Of a stretch of 64,000 bases of DNA, positions 35,472 to 44,877 are shown piece by piece. Within the stretch, counting starts at the first letter, position 1. Every line of letters begins with the position of its first letter. The stretch comes from Desulfopila sp. IMCC35008 (GTDB lineage: Bacteria; Desulfobacterota; Desulfobulbia; Desulfobulbales; Desulfocapsaceae). The position numbers and the translations under genes are program-made. The stretch covers positions 5,214,001 through 5,278,000 of the forward strand of contig NZ_CP050700.1 in NCBI RefSeq assembly GCF_010646885.2, read 5' to 3'. The notes beneath the pieces are model-generated. The model was not told the origin of the DNA. It did not search any database and saw nothing but the letters and a program-made list of their open reading frames with translations.

Positions 35472-36253
35472 CCGGAGACCTCCCCTGTTTTGGTATCCAG
35501 TTTCCCCTGGGCAACAACCTCTACCGGACAGATTTCTTCAACCGTACAGGAATGAAAAGCATCAAGCACCTCGCCCGAAGTAGCAAATGCCTGGTGATAA
35601 TGCATGGTCCGATTGAGACAAATTATAGATTTCACATACGAGGCGATGACCATTAAATCATGACTGACCATCAGGATAGTCAGATCCTTATTCAGCTCTT
35701 TGAGCATCTCGTAAAACTCTGTCTGCCCCTTGGTGTCGATGGAAGCAGTTGGCTCGTCGAGGACAAGCAACTCGGGTCGGGAGATGAGCGCGCGGGCGAT
35801 CAAAACCCGTTGTCTCTGGCCACCGGAGAGGGCTACGATCTTACGATTGGCAAACGCACCGATCCCCAGTCTCTCCATAATCGCCTGAGCGCCCTTCCTC
35901 CTCTCTGCCTTATTTCCCATATAAAATCGTCTTCGCGGATCATAGTGGCCCATGAGCACCACATCCAGTGCCGTCGCCGGAAAACTCAAGTTATGATTCA
36001 CGTGCTGGGGGACATAGCCAATAGGAGTATTATGGGTCCGGGGCCGACTGTTATTGATAGTGATAGATCCCCTCCCCGGCTTTAACAAGCCAAGGATAAT
36101 CTTGAGCAGGGTCGTCTTGCCTCCCCCGTTGGGACCGATAATGGAGATAAAATCGCCCTCATTGATAGAGAGATTGATATCGTGCAGGATATCCTGCCCA
36201 CCGGCCGAATAACAGAGTTCCCTGATCTCAACGATGGGTTTATTGGTTTCCAT
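35468..36253 (-). CDS. znuC: Zinc ABC transporter ATPase, ZnuC-like
   Basis: A 261-residue ABC ATPase: Walker A GPNGGGKTT, Q-loop YVPQHV, signature LSGGQRQRVLIARAL, Walker B LLVLDEPTASID and H-loop MVSHDL. The C-terminal ~40 residues contain Cys and His (FHSCTVEEICPVE), perhaps metal-sensing. It sits between znuA (six bp) and znuB (overlap), supporting zinc import. Confidence 0.92.
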   Translation of the reverse strand: METNKPIVEIRELCYSAGGQDILHDINLSINEGDFISIIGPNGGGKTTLLKIILGLLKPGRGSITINNSRPRTHNTPIGYVPQHVNHNLSFPATALDVVLMGHYDPRRRFYMGNKAERRKGAQAIMERLGIGAFANRKIVALSGGQRQRVLIARALISRPELLVLDEPTASIDTKGQTEFYEMLKELNKDLTILMVSHDLMVIASYVKSIICLNRTMHYHQAFATSGEVLDAFHSCTVEEICPVEVVAQGKLDTKTGEVSG

Positions 36254-36259
36254 TCTTCC

Positions 36260-37162
36260 TCACTGAACCGTCTTTTTGAAGATATCGGCAACATGGCGCA
36301 TGTTTTCAAACCAGTTCTCAGCAAGCGGATCGATGGTTATGACCGTACCCTTTAATTCACGTGCTATCACCTTGGCACTCTTTACCGAAAACTGCGGCTG
36401 GGCGAAAATCACATGTATGTTTTCCTCCCTGGCCTGCTCGATCAACTCTTGAAGTTGCGCCGGTTTCGGATTTTTCCCCTCCATTTCGACTGCCACCTGC
36501 TCCAAACCGTACTCATGAGCCCAGTACCCCCAGGACGGATGAAACACCATAAACCTTGTACCCTTTTTATCTCGTAATATTTCCTGCAGATCACCATGCA
36601 GCTCATCGACCCGGGACAGGAACAGGGCCAGGTTTTTACGGAAATGCACTTCCCGTTCAGGAAAACGGGCGATCAGACTTTCACCGATAATCTTTGCCTG
36701 TTTCTTTACCAGCACAGGGGATAACCAGATATGCGGGTCCAGACCCGTAGTTGGCTCTCTAGCTTCTTCCTCATGACCGTCTTCCTCGTGCCCGTCTTCC
36801 TCATGATGATGCGCAGCCATGGTCAATTTGTGGATACCTTTATCCGTATGGATGATAGTCATTTCCGGATTGACGTCAGTAAGTCGCTCCAGCCACACGT
36901 TTTCAAACGGTACACCAACACTGAAATAGAGCGAACTTTTTGAGAGCTTTCGCATCTGGGAAGGTTTTGGTTCGTAAGTGGCAGGGCTGGCCCCAGGTTT
37001 CACCATGACCTCAACCTGCAACGACTCTCCGCTAATTTGTTGCACAAAGAATTTTTGCGGCAGGATGGAAACAAAAACGGTATCCCGTTCTTTTGCCGAT
37101 ACCGTGGAATTACTTAAAATAATTAGAAACAACAGGAATAACCACTGAACTGTGCGTCTCAT
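36260..37162 (-). CDS. znuA: Zinc-binding periplasmic protein, ZnuA-like
   Basis: About 300 residues from the ATG at 37162 (AAGGGGAT upstream). It has a Sec signal peptide (TVQWLFLLFLIILSNSTVSA) and a cluster-9 metal receptor fold: VFVSILPQKFFVQQISG, LDPHIWLSPVLVKKQA, and HPSWGYWAHEYGL. A His/Glu-rich loop (AAHHHEEDGHEEDGHEEE), typical of ZnuA rather than manganese receptors, lies at about residue 125. It is the first gene of the znuACB-zur operon, with a Zur-box-like palindrome about 40 bp upstream. Confidence 0.92.
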   Translation of the reverse strand: MRRTVQWLFLLFLIILSNSTVSAKERDTVFVSILPQKFFVQQISGESLQVEVMVKPGASPATYEPKPSQMRKLSKSSLYFSVGVPFENVWLERLTDVNPEMTIIHTDKGIHKLTMAAHHHEEDGHEEDGHEEEAREPTTGLDPHIWLSPVLVKKQAKIIGESLIARFPEREVHFRKNLALFLSRVDELHGDLQEILRDKKGTRFMVFHPSWGYWAHEYGLEQVAVEMEGKNPKPAQLQELIEQAREENIHVIFAQPQFSVKSAKVIARELKGTVITIDPLAENWFENMRHVADIFKKTVQ

Positions 37163-37201
37163 TTTATCCCCTTGAAGATAGTGAACTGACTCATTGTCGA
37201 T

Positions 37202-37220
37202 AATGCAACTATATTGCATT
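37202..37220. promoter_or_regulatory. Zur-box-like palindrome upstream of znuA
   Basis: AATGCAACTATATTGCATT has two exact 7-bp arms (AATGCAA/TTGCATT) around CTATA, close to Fur/Zur box architecture, and lies 40 bp upstream of the znuA start. It is the natural operator for the zur gene at the operon's end. Confidence 0.7.
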
Positions 37221-37280
37221 GAAGCATTTTTTCAAGAGAAGTCAGAATTATAGCTCCGCGCACAACGGGGAAGAGTTCAG

Positions 37281-38378
37281 TCAGGAACCATCCAGTGGAG
37301 TCAGCAATAATCCGGCATTGATTCCCCCAAAACCGGAGTTACAACTGATGATTGATGGCGCCATGAGTGGCAAGGTACGATTTCCGGAGAGCAGGCAATC
37401 AGTCTCCTCCGGTTCACACAAGCCCACCGTAGGTGGCAACAAGCCCTCAACAAGACTTTGCACACTGAGCATGGCCTCCACAAGCCCGGCTGCACCGAGG
37501 CTGTGGCCAAGACTACCTTTTACTGAACATACTGGTGTTCCTTTTGCCAGCATCTTCCGGAAAACCAGCAGTTCCATCGCATCGTTATAAAAAGTGGCGG
37601 TTCCATGGGCATTAATACCCCCGACGGGGCCATTGTGCTGAGCCATGATCTCTCGGAATACCGAAAGCAAGCCAACACCATCCCGGCTGGGAGCCGTTAT
37701 ATGGGTCGCATCACAGGATATGGACCAGGCAGCGACCTCAGCCATTCCCTTCCCGCCACCAGCAATTGAATCGCCTGAGGATAGCAACACCCAACCACCA
37801 CCGTCACCAAGGGTGAGGCCGTCCCTGTTACGGTCAAATGGTCGTGCACCCTTAGGAGAAAGGGCTTTGAGACTTGAAAATCCCGTTACCACAAAATCTG
37901 AAAGGAGATCAAAACCGATAACCAGGACATGATCACACCTGCCGGAACGGATATCCATCGCCCCCCGGATCATGGCAATAAGACTGGAGACACAGGCCGC
38001 ACTCACGGTTATGCCATCCCGGGTCAACCCCAACCTCTCGGCAAGATACTTTGCTACCTGCCATGGTTGACCCGTTTCATCTGGACCATGGAGAGCCAAC
38101 TCATCTGCCGCAGCTTTGGTCGTTGCACAATAAAGCCTGGTATTTTGTGGAATATCAGGCAAATTGTCACACAAGAGGTCAAACAACGATTCCTGACGCT
38201 CATGACTGCCAAACAAACCGGTAAGCTTGTCTATCACTGCAAGCGGCAACGGCTCTACAACACTTCCGAATGAACGGAGAGAAACACCCTGTTGGCCTTC
38301 AACCAACCCGGACCAGGTGGAAGCCAGATCACCCAGCGGTGTGCAAATATCCCCCGCTGTGACAAGTACCTTTCTCAT
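37281..38378 (-). CDS. Beta-ketoacyl-ACP synthase-family protein
   Basis: A 365-residue ketosynthase, shorter than FabF. The active-site triad seems intact: Cys in VSAACVSSL, His in NAHGTATFYND and His in KGSLGHSLGAAG. It condenses acyl and malonyl units on ACP. It is the last gene of the 37-60 kb lipid cluster; the start overlaps the thioesterase stop (ATGA). It resembles the ApeO/FabB-like ketosynthases of aryl-polyene loci. Confidence 0.85.
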   Translation of the reverse strand: MRKVLVTAGDICTPLGDLASTWSGLVEGQQGVSLRSFGSVVEPLPLAVIDKLTGLFGSHERQESLFDLLCDNLPDIPQNTRLYCATTKAAADELALHGPDETGQPWQVAKYLAERLGLTRDGITVSAACVSSLIAMIRGAMDIRSGRCDHVLVIGFDLLSDFVVTGFSSLKALSPKGARPFDRNRDGLTLGDGGGWVLLSSGDSIAGGGKGMAEVAAWSISCDATHITAPSRDGVGLLSVFREIMAQHNGPVGGINAHGTATFYNDAMELLVFRKMLAKGTPVCSVKGSLGHSLGAAGLVEAMLSVQSLVEGLLPPTVGLCEPEETDCLLSGNRTLPLMAPSIISCNSGFGGINAGLLLTPLDGS

Positions 38379-38848
38379 TTTTTTTCAAACCCGCCTTCTT
38401 TCCACTTCCTGCGGAAAGTTTCGAGCCAGTCCGGCAGAACCAGCAGTACGGTGCCATCCGGTTCAGTCATCATCTGCACGGTATACCCCGAAGCTGCCAC
38501 TTCCCCATTCTTCTTGAACAACGTGTAGGTAAAATTCAACCGTGCCGCATCAGACCAATGAAGTTTCGTTTCAACGGTTATCTGTTCATCAAAACGAAGA
38601 ACACTCCGGTAATCGAGATGCATTTTTACAATCGGCGCCACCGTGTTATGGACCATAAAACTTTGATATGTCAATCCAAATGCATCACCAAAAGCAATAC
38701 GTCCATCTTCAAGATAGCTCGGGTACCTGCCATGCCAGACCATCCCCAGCCCATCAACCTCCTCAAACCGAACCCTTCTCATACACGAGGCAACAAGAGG
38801 TGCAGGAGCCGATTCATCAACCGGAAAATACTTTTCTTTTAACCGCAT
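38375..38848 (-). CDS. Acyl-CoA/ACP thioesterase (4HBT hotdog)
   Basis: About 157 residues from the ATG at 38848 (AAGGA upstream). Single hotdog fold with RVRFEEVDGLGMVWHGRYPSY near the N-terminus, the usual 4HBT catalytic Asp region, and DYRSVLRFDEQITVET. It probably releases an acyl chain from the carrier in the lipid cluster. Neighbours are a dehydratase upstream and a ketosynthase downstream with overlap. Confidence 0.85.
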   Translation of the reverse strand: MRLKEKYFPVDESAPAPLVASCMRRVRFEEVDGLGMVWHGRYPSYLEDGRIAFGDAFGLTYQSFMVHNTVAPIVKMHLDYRSVLRFDEQITVETKLHWSDAARLNFTYTLFKKNGEVAASGYTVQMMTEPDGTVLLVLPDWLETFRRKWKEGGFEKK

Positions 38849-38852
38849 AGGC

Positions 38853-39257
38853 TTATCCTTTAACAGAGATACCAAAGTTACACGTACCGCTGGAAACACT
38901 CTCCCCGTTACTGTTTTCTATAGTAAAACCGGCACACCAGCCATCCCCTTCCGGCCTCAGCTCAATACATACTTCGGTAGGGCCCCCAGGAAGAACGACA
39001 CCCCTGAACTTGACCCGATCATAACCGGAGGGGGTCAGTTTTAACTCAAGCGACAATTCTGTAACGCACCGTATGGCAGCCAACTGAACCACAGCCGGCA
39101 ACACCGGTTTCCCAGGAAAGTGACCTTGAAACCCGGGAAAATCCTCATCAAAATGAAATGAGGCTTTAAGATGTATAGTGCCGGACTCTTCCCGGCTCGT
39201 AAATGAGCGGCACGATTCCCGCAGCGCCCGATAGATTGATACTGTTCCCTTCTCCAT
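38853..39257 (-). CDS. FabZ/ApeI-like 3-hydroxyacyl-ACP dehydratase
   Basis: A 134-residue hotdog protein with the FabA/FabZ active-site helix GFQGHFPGKPVLPAVVQLAA (His in the GHFPG turn). It removes water from 3-hydroxyacyl-ACP. It is the second dehydratase of the cluster, along with the protein at 42871-43311, as in aryl-polyene loci that use ApeI and ApeP together. It ends four bp before the thioesterase start. Confidence 0.85.
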   Translation of the reverse strand: MEKGTVSIYRALRESCRSFTSREESGTIHLKASFHFDEDFPGFQGHFPGKPVLPAVVQLAAIRCVTELSLELKLTPSGYDRVKFRGVVLPGGPTEVCIELRPEGDGWCAGFTIENSNGESVSSGTCNFGISVKG

Positions 39258-39269
39258 CCCCGTCCTGTC

Positions 39270-39815
39270 TCACATGGCCTTCTCATTAATAGTGATTCGC
39301 ACCCCAGCCCACGGTTCACTGTAGACAATCTCTTCAGTAGTCCCGGCATCAGAGTACGTAACGGACCACCTGGTAAATGGCCCCACCTTGAATCTTTTAG
39401 CCATACGTCGTCCTCCCTCTGTATCAAGGCATAAACTCTGCAGGAAGATCCTGCTGCATGGTTCATTCGGCGGCTCCTGCAGGAAAATGCGCGAGAAAGC
39501 GATGGCTAAATAGTAAGCGAGGTCCGAGTCCCGCAAAACACCCGACAGTTCCGGCTGCTCCCCTTCTCCTGGCAACGGTCCTTCCAGCAGGGTCACACCG
39601 GTGCCGTCCAGAAGAGCGAAAACCAGACGTTCCTCCTTGCTTGCCACTGCAAGGATACCTGAAAACCTTAGTTTGCCCCACCGTTCGATACGAATACCGG
39701 CAAAAAGATGTATGTTTTCACCTGACGACGTTCGAGAGGTCTCTGATGCAATCTGAATCCCGGCGCAGCCGGAAAGAATACCAAGCATCACTATCATCAC
39801 CATCAACCGAAACAT
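39270..39815 (-). CDS. Lipoprotein, DUF3261-like
   Basis: A 181-residue lipoprotein: signal peptide with lipobox LSGCAG (Cys17). The mature part is a beta-rich domain (ENIHLFAGIRIERWGKLRFS). DUF3261-type lipoproteins are regular members of aryl-polyene loci next to the MMPL exporter and LolA-like carrier. GGAGGAGCATA precedes the ATG; it overlaps the MMPL stop by TAATG. It may assist placement of the lipid product in the outer membrane. Family call is by context and weak similarity. Confidence 0.65.
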   Translation of the reverse strand: MFRLMVMIVMLGILSGCAGIQIASETSRTSSGENIHLFAGIRIERWGKLRFSGILAVASKEERLVFALLDGTGVTLLEGPLPGEGEQPELSGVLRDSDLAYYLAIAFSRIFLQEPPNEPCSRIFLQSLCLDTEGGRRMAKRFKVGPFTRWSVTYSDAGTTEEIVYSEPWAGVRITINEKAM

Positions 39816-42211
39816 TATGCTCCTCCAGGCCGCTCACCAACAATCAACGGGCTCACCAAAAGCGCCACCGGCCAGGCTGTCCCTATACCCACCAGAACCG
39901 TAAGACCAAGTGAATAAAGTGCGGGATGCGAGGCGAAGGACAGCACACCGAAACCGATCAGGGAACTTGCGGCACAGACCGACACCGCAAAAGATGCACT
40001 CGCCGACACCTGGCCGAAACGTGAACAAACAATAAAAATACCGTAATCAACACTCAACCCAATCACCATAATACCCATGATGAGATGCATCATGTTCAGT
40101 TCGCTTCCCGTCAGTTTGCAAAAGAGGGACATGGCGGCCAGAGCAGAAACAACAGGTGCTAAAACCGCACCAACACTGGCAGGATTTCGAAACTGCAAGG
40201 CAACAAGGAGAATAACGAGAGCGCCCGCCAGGCAAGAGAGCAACAGGATATCTTTTTTGAGCAATGATTCTACTTCAGCCCGCCATTTCCTGTTGGCCAG
40301 AACCGACACCGACGGGTGCTTATCTGCATAACCGAGGAGTACCGGCAATAAGCTATCATCAATACCGACCGTTGTTACCACAAGATAACGATCCTGTAAG
40401 GTTCCACCCTCTAACCTACTCACATGATGTATCATTGACTGCAGCATCGGATCAAACATGGTGCCTTGAAAGTAACCCGGAGCTACCGATAGGGGTTCCT
40501 GATCCAGCCATGAAAAAAACGGACGGAAAGCTCGAGGTGAGAACCCCTGTCCCTCTGCAACCTCCTGAAATATAGTGTCAAACTGTGGACGCACCTTCTC
40601 CCACTGCTCCTCCCATGCCTGTATTCGTTTCTCTTGAGTTTGTTTATCGGGCAGCAGGGGAACAGGCGATTGTACCTGCGTGGCCCCTCTGTCACGCAAA
40701 AACATAAAAAGATCGCCAGCCTCAGACAGGGCCCCATCCAGATCTTCACCGGTTGTCACTACAAACGCCTGTTCACCTTTGTCACCCCAGGCCTCGCTGA
40801 AATGGCGTTCCATCGTAACCACGTCTTCGTCTGGTGCATCCAACACCCGTAGATCACCGTTATAACGAAGCTGCGGCCATGACCAGACACCTAACACCAA
40901 CAAGATGAACCAACCACCCCACACCGCAGTCCGCCCGATTGGATGTGACAGAGCTACAGTCATGGACACCGGGAGTTTTTTCTTTTGCCCCCCTCTGGCA
41001 TTCTTTCCCGAAATTACAGTCGGGATCAACAACCAGGCGAACACCACCCCAAACAAAACCCCTGCCAGGGCAAGAGTGGCCATCTGCCGGTGAGACGAGA
41101 CATCTGAAAAGAACAGCACGATCAATACCGATGCAGTTGTCAGTGTTGCAAAAATGATCGGACGGCGCACATCATTCATGATGGCGCTTCGTGATCCATC
41201 CTCCCTGGTGAGGGCTACAAAAAGGTGAACCGAAAAGTCAACGGATATACCGAGAATCACGATACCAAAACCGAGCGCCAATCCGCTAATTTCACCATAA
41301 AGAGCTGCTGTTACTGCAATTGCAGGCAGCGCACCCAAAAATGGCACACCAAATACAACAATTGCACGAATATCACGTAATGTCACCGCGAGCAATAGAA
41401 TCAACAACACTGACGCCACCGGCAACAAGATACGCAAATCGCGTTTTATAGCATTACTGTTGGCCAGGGTATGGGGCAGAGTACCGATAATTTCAGCTAC
41501 AATTCCAGGTTGCAGGACATCTCCGTAGATTTTCTCCAGTTCGGCTTGAAGAGTCCCACTATTACCTGAATCGGTGAGGGGAGAGCGAGATTTGGCGAGC
41601 ACGAGTATACTCATACCGTCCCTGGACTGCAGGAAACCATGATCCGGAACAACAGAAAACTCTGCCTGCAGATAGGTGAGTTTGTCAAAAAGAAGACCAA
41701 GAAACCCAAGGGGATCCTGTCCAATCTGTTTCTTGACCGCGATACCTGCAGGGCTGTTGAGCAGGAGATAGTTTTCATACAGCTGGCGACGCACCTCTCC
41801 TTCACTCGTTAACGTCTTTATGCTATCAAGGTCTTCATCTTCGAGCAATACCGGAAGAACGGGCAGAAGGCGGCTTATGAAATCCCGTTCAAAACCGGTC
41901 GGCAATCGGGACAGGACATTTTCGAACATGCTGTTTGCACTGAGGGCCTCTCCCAGCTGTCGAGCGCTCTCCTGCAAAAAGGGGCGGGCATCGGAGGGAG
42001 TTTCGTAGTGCTGTTCATCTGCCCTCAGGGTAATAAACAAGCGATCAACAAGGCCGATCTCCTGGAGCAGCTGCAAATCCCCGCGAACCGCCCCATCCGG
42101 CAAAAGATCGAGCGCATCATCATTGATGGAGAGATGGAGGCTGAACAGCCCGCCGATAAAAACGATACAAAGGACAACTGCCCAGCGAAGGATTCCCTCA
42201 CGCTTACTCAT
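39815..42211 (-). CDS. MMPL/RND-family lipid exporter
   Basis: About 798 residues with two copies of one helix followed by a large periplasmic loop and five helices. Visible helices include VASVLLILLLAVTL and LALGFGIVILGISVDFSVHL in the first half and LMHLIMGIMVIGLSVDYGIF in the second. The SVDFS/SVDYG pair are the conserved Asp-containing TM4/TM10 regions for proton relay. It likely moves the cluster's lipid product out of the inner membrane. The ATG at 42211 overlaps the LolA-like gene's stop; a GTG three codons upstream is less likely. Confidence 0.88.
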   Translation of the reverse strand: MSKREGILRWAVVLCIVFIGGLFSLHLSINDDALDLLPDGAVRGDLQLLQEIGLVDRLFITLRADEQHYETPSDARPFLQESARQLGEALSANSMFENVLSRLPTGFERDFISRLLPVLPVLLEDEDLDSIKTLTSEGEVRRQLYENYLLLNSPAGIAVKKQIGQDPLGFLGLLFDKLTYLQAEFSVVPDHGFLQSRDGMSILVLAKSRSPLTDSGNSGTLQAELEKIYGDVLQPGIVAEIIGTLPHTLANSNAIKRDLRILLPVASVLLILLLAVTLRDIRAIVVFGVPFLGALPAIAVTAALYGEISGLALGFGIVILGISVDFSVHLFVALTREDGSRSAIMNDVRRPIIFATLTTASVLIVLFFSDVSSHRQMATLALAGVLFGVVFAWLLIPTVISGKNARGGQKKKLPVSMTVALSHPIGRTAVWGGWFILLVLGVWSWPQLRYNGDLRVLDAPDEDVVTMERHFSEAWGDKGEQAFVVTTGEDLDGALSEAGDLFMFLRDRGATQVQSPVPLLPDKQTQEKRIQAWEEQWEKVRPQFDTIFQEVAEGQGFSPRAFRPFFSWLDQEPLSVAPGYFQGTMFDPMLQSMIHHVSRLEGGTLQDRYLVVTTVGIDDSLLPVLLGYADKHPSVSVLANRKWRAEVESLLKKDILLLSCLAGALVILLVALQFRNPASVGAVLAPVVSALAAMSLFCKLTGSELNMMHLIMGIMVIGLSVDYGIFIVCSRFGQVSASASFAVSVCAASSLIGFGVLSFASHPALYSLGLTVLVGIGTAWPVALLVSPLIVGERPGGA

Positions 42212-42878
42212 CGAGACCACAGCTCTCGAAAATTGCAGGAGGCAAAGGACTGTTCATGACAGGAGCATCAAACAGCAACCGTGTCAGGTCACCGCCCGTC
42301 TCCAAAATTTCTACCTGCTGCGGTTGCAGGGTTTCTGGATCAAACGTTATGCGGACAGACGTGAGGAATTCACCGTCGGCTTCCTCAAGCGGTGTAACCT
42401 GAAGCGTCGACGGCCCCATTTTTTTAAGCTTATAGCGATCTTTCAGCGAGCTGTAATCTCCGCCAAGCCAGAGCCAGAGTTGTTCGGAAACAACCTTCAT
42501 GACAGGATCTTCTGAGAGTGTAAATTTCACCGGTTCAACACCGTGGCTACATCGTAAGCCCGTTTCTCCATTGAAAACCAGAGCAGAAGGTACAGGCTCA
42601 GTAAACTCCCAGCGAAGCCTGTCCGGCCGCACCAGGCTCAACTTACCCTTAAACAGTACAGGCCTGTCAAACATGGCCAGCTGTTTCTCCTGGGTGAGGG
42701 CAGACTGGAATGACCTGACCTGATCAGCATTTTCACGAAGGGTTGTGAGAAACGACTCTAACTCGCCTGTTCCGGCAGTCTCCGGATTTGATGCTCCGAA
42801 CCCGATGGATAACGGACAGCAAAAGCTGACAGCCAACATCACCAGAATAACGAAGGTAATTCCTCTTTTCTTACTCAC
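42204..42878 (-). CDS. LolA-like outer-membrane lipoprotein carrier
   Basis: About 224 residues from a GTG at 42878 that overlaps the preceding stop, with GGGAAGATC upstream. A signal peptide (FVILVMLAVSFCCPLSIGFG) is followed by a LolA-like half-barrel: ESFLTTLRENADQVRSFQSA, QEKQLAMFDRPVLFKGKLSL and RPDRLRWEFTEP. It should carry a hydrophobic molecule across the periplasm. Placed directly before the MMPL exporter, it probably works with it, as in aryl-polyene loci. Confidence 0.85.
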   Translation of the reverse strand: MSKKRGITFVILVMLAVSFCCPLSIGFGASNPETAGTGELESFLTTLRENADQVRSFQSALTQEKQLAMFDRPVLFKGKLSLVRPDRLRWEFTEPVPSALVFNGETGLRCSHGVEPVKFTLSEDPVMKVVSEQLWLWLGGDYSSLKDRYKLKKMGPSTLQVTPLEEADGEFLTSVRITFDPETLQPQQVEILETGGDLTRLLFDAPVMNSPLPPAIFESCGLDE

Positions 42879-43311
42879 CCAGATCTTCCCACACCTTAAT
42901 GTCACCTTGCGCCACCAGCTGTTCTTCACAGAACAGATCCCCATGAATAATTTTCACCGCTCCGAACTCGAAGGTTTTCTCCGTTACTACCCGAAGCCTG
43001 GCACCTGGTGCAACCGTTCCGAACAAACGAAACGAATCGATACCGACAAACAGCCCGTCGTTCATCTCCTGCCCATTTTTTTTGGCATCATAACCGTTGG
43101 CCATGGCTACGGTCTGAGCCACCACTTCCACAAAGTATTCCGGGAAATCGTACTCCACATCGGTACAGATTCCCGACTCAGGCATAGTGGCCGACCCTAC
43201 TGCTATATTGCCCGAACGCTCCAACAATTCCCCGACGAACAGCATCGGCGGCCGGTGGGGTACGAGAGATAATGCTTCATGTGGGAGTTGACAGTGATCT
43301 TTCATGGACAT
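42871..43311 (-). CDS. ApeP-like 3-hydroxyacyl-ACP dehydratase
   Basis: About 146 residues of hotdog fold with LVPHRPPMLFVGELLERSG, the ApeP/FabZ-like lead-in, and EYFVEVVAQTVAMANGYDA, which aligns with the helix that carries the acidic active residue. ApeP usually pairs with ApeI. It overlaps the LolA-like gene and follows the ketoreductase by about 55 bp. Confidence 0.85.
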   Translation of the reverse strand: MSMKDHCQLPHEALSLVPHRPPMLFVGELLERSGNIAVGSATMPESGICTDVEYDFPEYFVEVVAQTVAMANGYDAKKNGQEMNDGLFVGIDSFRLFGTVAPGARLRVVTEKTFEFGAVKIIHGDLFCEEQLVAQGDIKVWEDLGE

Positions 43312-43365
43312 CAAAGACCCTTTTTAGAATTTGTTTTTTCATTACACGAACTTTACAGAAACCCC

Positions 43366-44094
43366 TCACATGTGCATGCCACCGTTCACACTGAGCACCT
43401 GTCCGGTCATGTAGCTGGCATCCTCGCTCAGGAGAAATCTCACCACGCCGGCGACCTCCTCGACCTGGCCAACCCGGCCCAGGGGAATAAGCGGCAGTAT
43501 CTTATCAAGTGGAAGCTTCTGAATCATCTCTGTCTCAATAAGGCCTGGAGAGACAACATTAACCAAAATATTCCGTTTTCCCAGCTCCCGGGCCAAGGCC
43601 TTTGAGGCACCGATCAGCCCCGCCTTGGCAGCGGCATAATTTACCTGGCCCGCCTGACCTGTCTCCCCGGAAAGTGAAGCCAATGTGACAATCCGGCCCT
43701 CCCTTCTCGACAGCATATGGCGTGAGATGAGTTTGCCGAGAATATAGAAGCTATTCAGGTGTACATCAATAACCGTATCCCACTCTTCGCGCTTCATCAT
43801 CGGCAGCAGTGTATCACGGGTGACACCGGCATTATGAACCAATCCGAAGGGGACCTCCTGCTGCAGCAGGGGTTCCAGCATTTCGGTTGCTGCCTGTTCA
43901 TCGGCCACATCAAAAGGCAAAAGAGTACAGGTACAACCGAACGCCTCTATCTGCTCTTTTACCTTGTAGGCCAGCTCCTTCGAACTCCGGTAATTAAGCC
44001 ATATATCATAACCCGCCTGGGCCAGATTCAGGGCAATAGCTGCCCCGATACCGCGACTGGCCCCAGTTATGAAGACAATTTTCCTTTCACCCAT
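43366..44094 (-). CDS. 3-oxoacyl-ACP reductase, FabG-like
   Basis: A 242-residue short-chain dehydrogenase: NADPH loop TGASRGIGAAIAL, NAGVTRDTLLPM, catalytic Ser-Tyr-Lys in SLSGETGQAGQVNYAAAKAG, and C-terminal VNGGMHM. It reduces the beta-keto group during chain extension and lies directly after the CLF-like gene. It would serve the cluster's own ketosynthases instead of the housekeeping fatty acid synthase. Confidence 0.92.
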   Translation of the reverse strand: MGERKIVFITGASRGIGAAIALNLAQAGYDIWLNYRSSKELAYKVKEQIEAFGCTCTLLPFDVADEQAATEMLEPLLQQEVPFGLVHNAGVTRDTLLPMMKREEWDTVIDVHLNSFYILGKLISRHMLSRREGRIVTLASLSGETGQAGQVNYAAAKAGLIGASKALARELGKRNILVNVVSPGLIETEMIQKLPLDKILPLIPLGRVGQVEEVAGVVRFLLSEDASYMTGQVLSVNGGMHM

Positions 44095-44097
44095 CAA

Positions 44098-44877
44098 TCA
44101 TACCCCTCGTATGTCCATGGCAACTGTTCCATATTCCGATTCGATTTCAATAACGGAGATCAGCAACGGGTTCGTTGTATCCAGTTCCCGGCCGAGACAT
44201 GATGCTGCACCTAAATATCCCGGCATTACGGCCACTGGCTTGCCATCAAGCTGCACCTGCTCCTGCAACTGCAGGATCGCTTTTCCATTGACAGTCCTTG
44301 AGGCTATCTCGAGCTTTTCAAGCAACAGACCTGCGCCAATGTCTTCCTTCTCAAGCAACCAGCAGACAGCACCGGGGAACCATTCCTCCCCGGCAGGCAC
44401 CATTGCCTTTTTCGCATCCAGTAGGAGATCGCTGTAGGTCTCAACCTGGAGGATGAGACAGGAATCAAGATGCCCGCTCTCTATCGCCACCATTCCCTGT
44501 TCAAGTGCGCTGAAAAAAGGAAAACCAAAATCGGTAAGTGTAATGGCGCAGCCGTGGATTCCAAGGACGGAGGCTATATATCCGGCCGCCGCATTAAAGA
44601 CGGAGTGGGAAAAAAGCGTGGGAGAAACCGGCTCATTTTCAACAACCTGATCAAGAACATCGAAATTGGTCTGCATAGGCCCGAATGCTGTGCCCAGAAA
44701 CAGACCGGTTCGCTCACCATCTGCCCGGAGGCCACCATTTTGTTGCAGAACATTATACGCTGCGACAACACCCAGGCGAATAAACTCATCGGCTCTACGC
44801 AACTGGCGAAATAATGGCTCCGGAATTTCAATACTACTTGAATCGGCAACAAAGCTTCCGGTAATCAGAACACTCAT
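44098..44877 (-). CDS. Ketosynthase-like chain-length factor (ApeC-like)
   Basis: A 259-residue truncated ketosynthase fold. It keeps the N-terminal KS-like core (GERTGLFLGTAFGPMQTNFD, LFSHSVFNAAAGYIASVLGI), but the nucleophile Cys position is occupied by LTDFGFPFFSAL and the C-terminal His motifs are absent, so it should be catalytically silent as a ketosynthase. Coupled by TGATG to an active ketosynthase, it probably forms a KS-CLF heterodimer that sets chain length, as in type II polyketide and aryl-polyene systems. Confidence 0.8.
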   Translation of the reverse strand: MSVLITGSFVADSSSIEIPEPLFRQLRRADEFIRLGVVAAYNVLQQNGGLRADGERTGLFLGTAFGPMQTNFDVLDQVVENEPVSPTLFSHSVFNAAAGYIASVLGIHGCAITLTDFGFPFFSALEQGMVAIESGHLDSCLILQVETYSDLLLDAKKAMVPAGEEWFPGAVCWLLEKEDIGAGLLLEKLEIASRTVNGKAILQLQEQVQLDGKPVAVMPGYLGAASCLGRELDTTNPLLISVIEIESEYGTVAMDIRGV

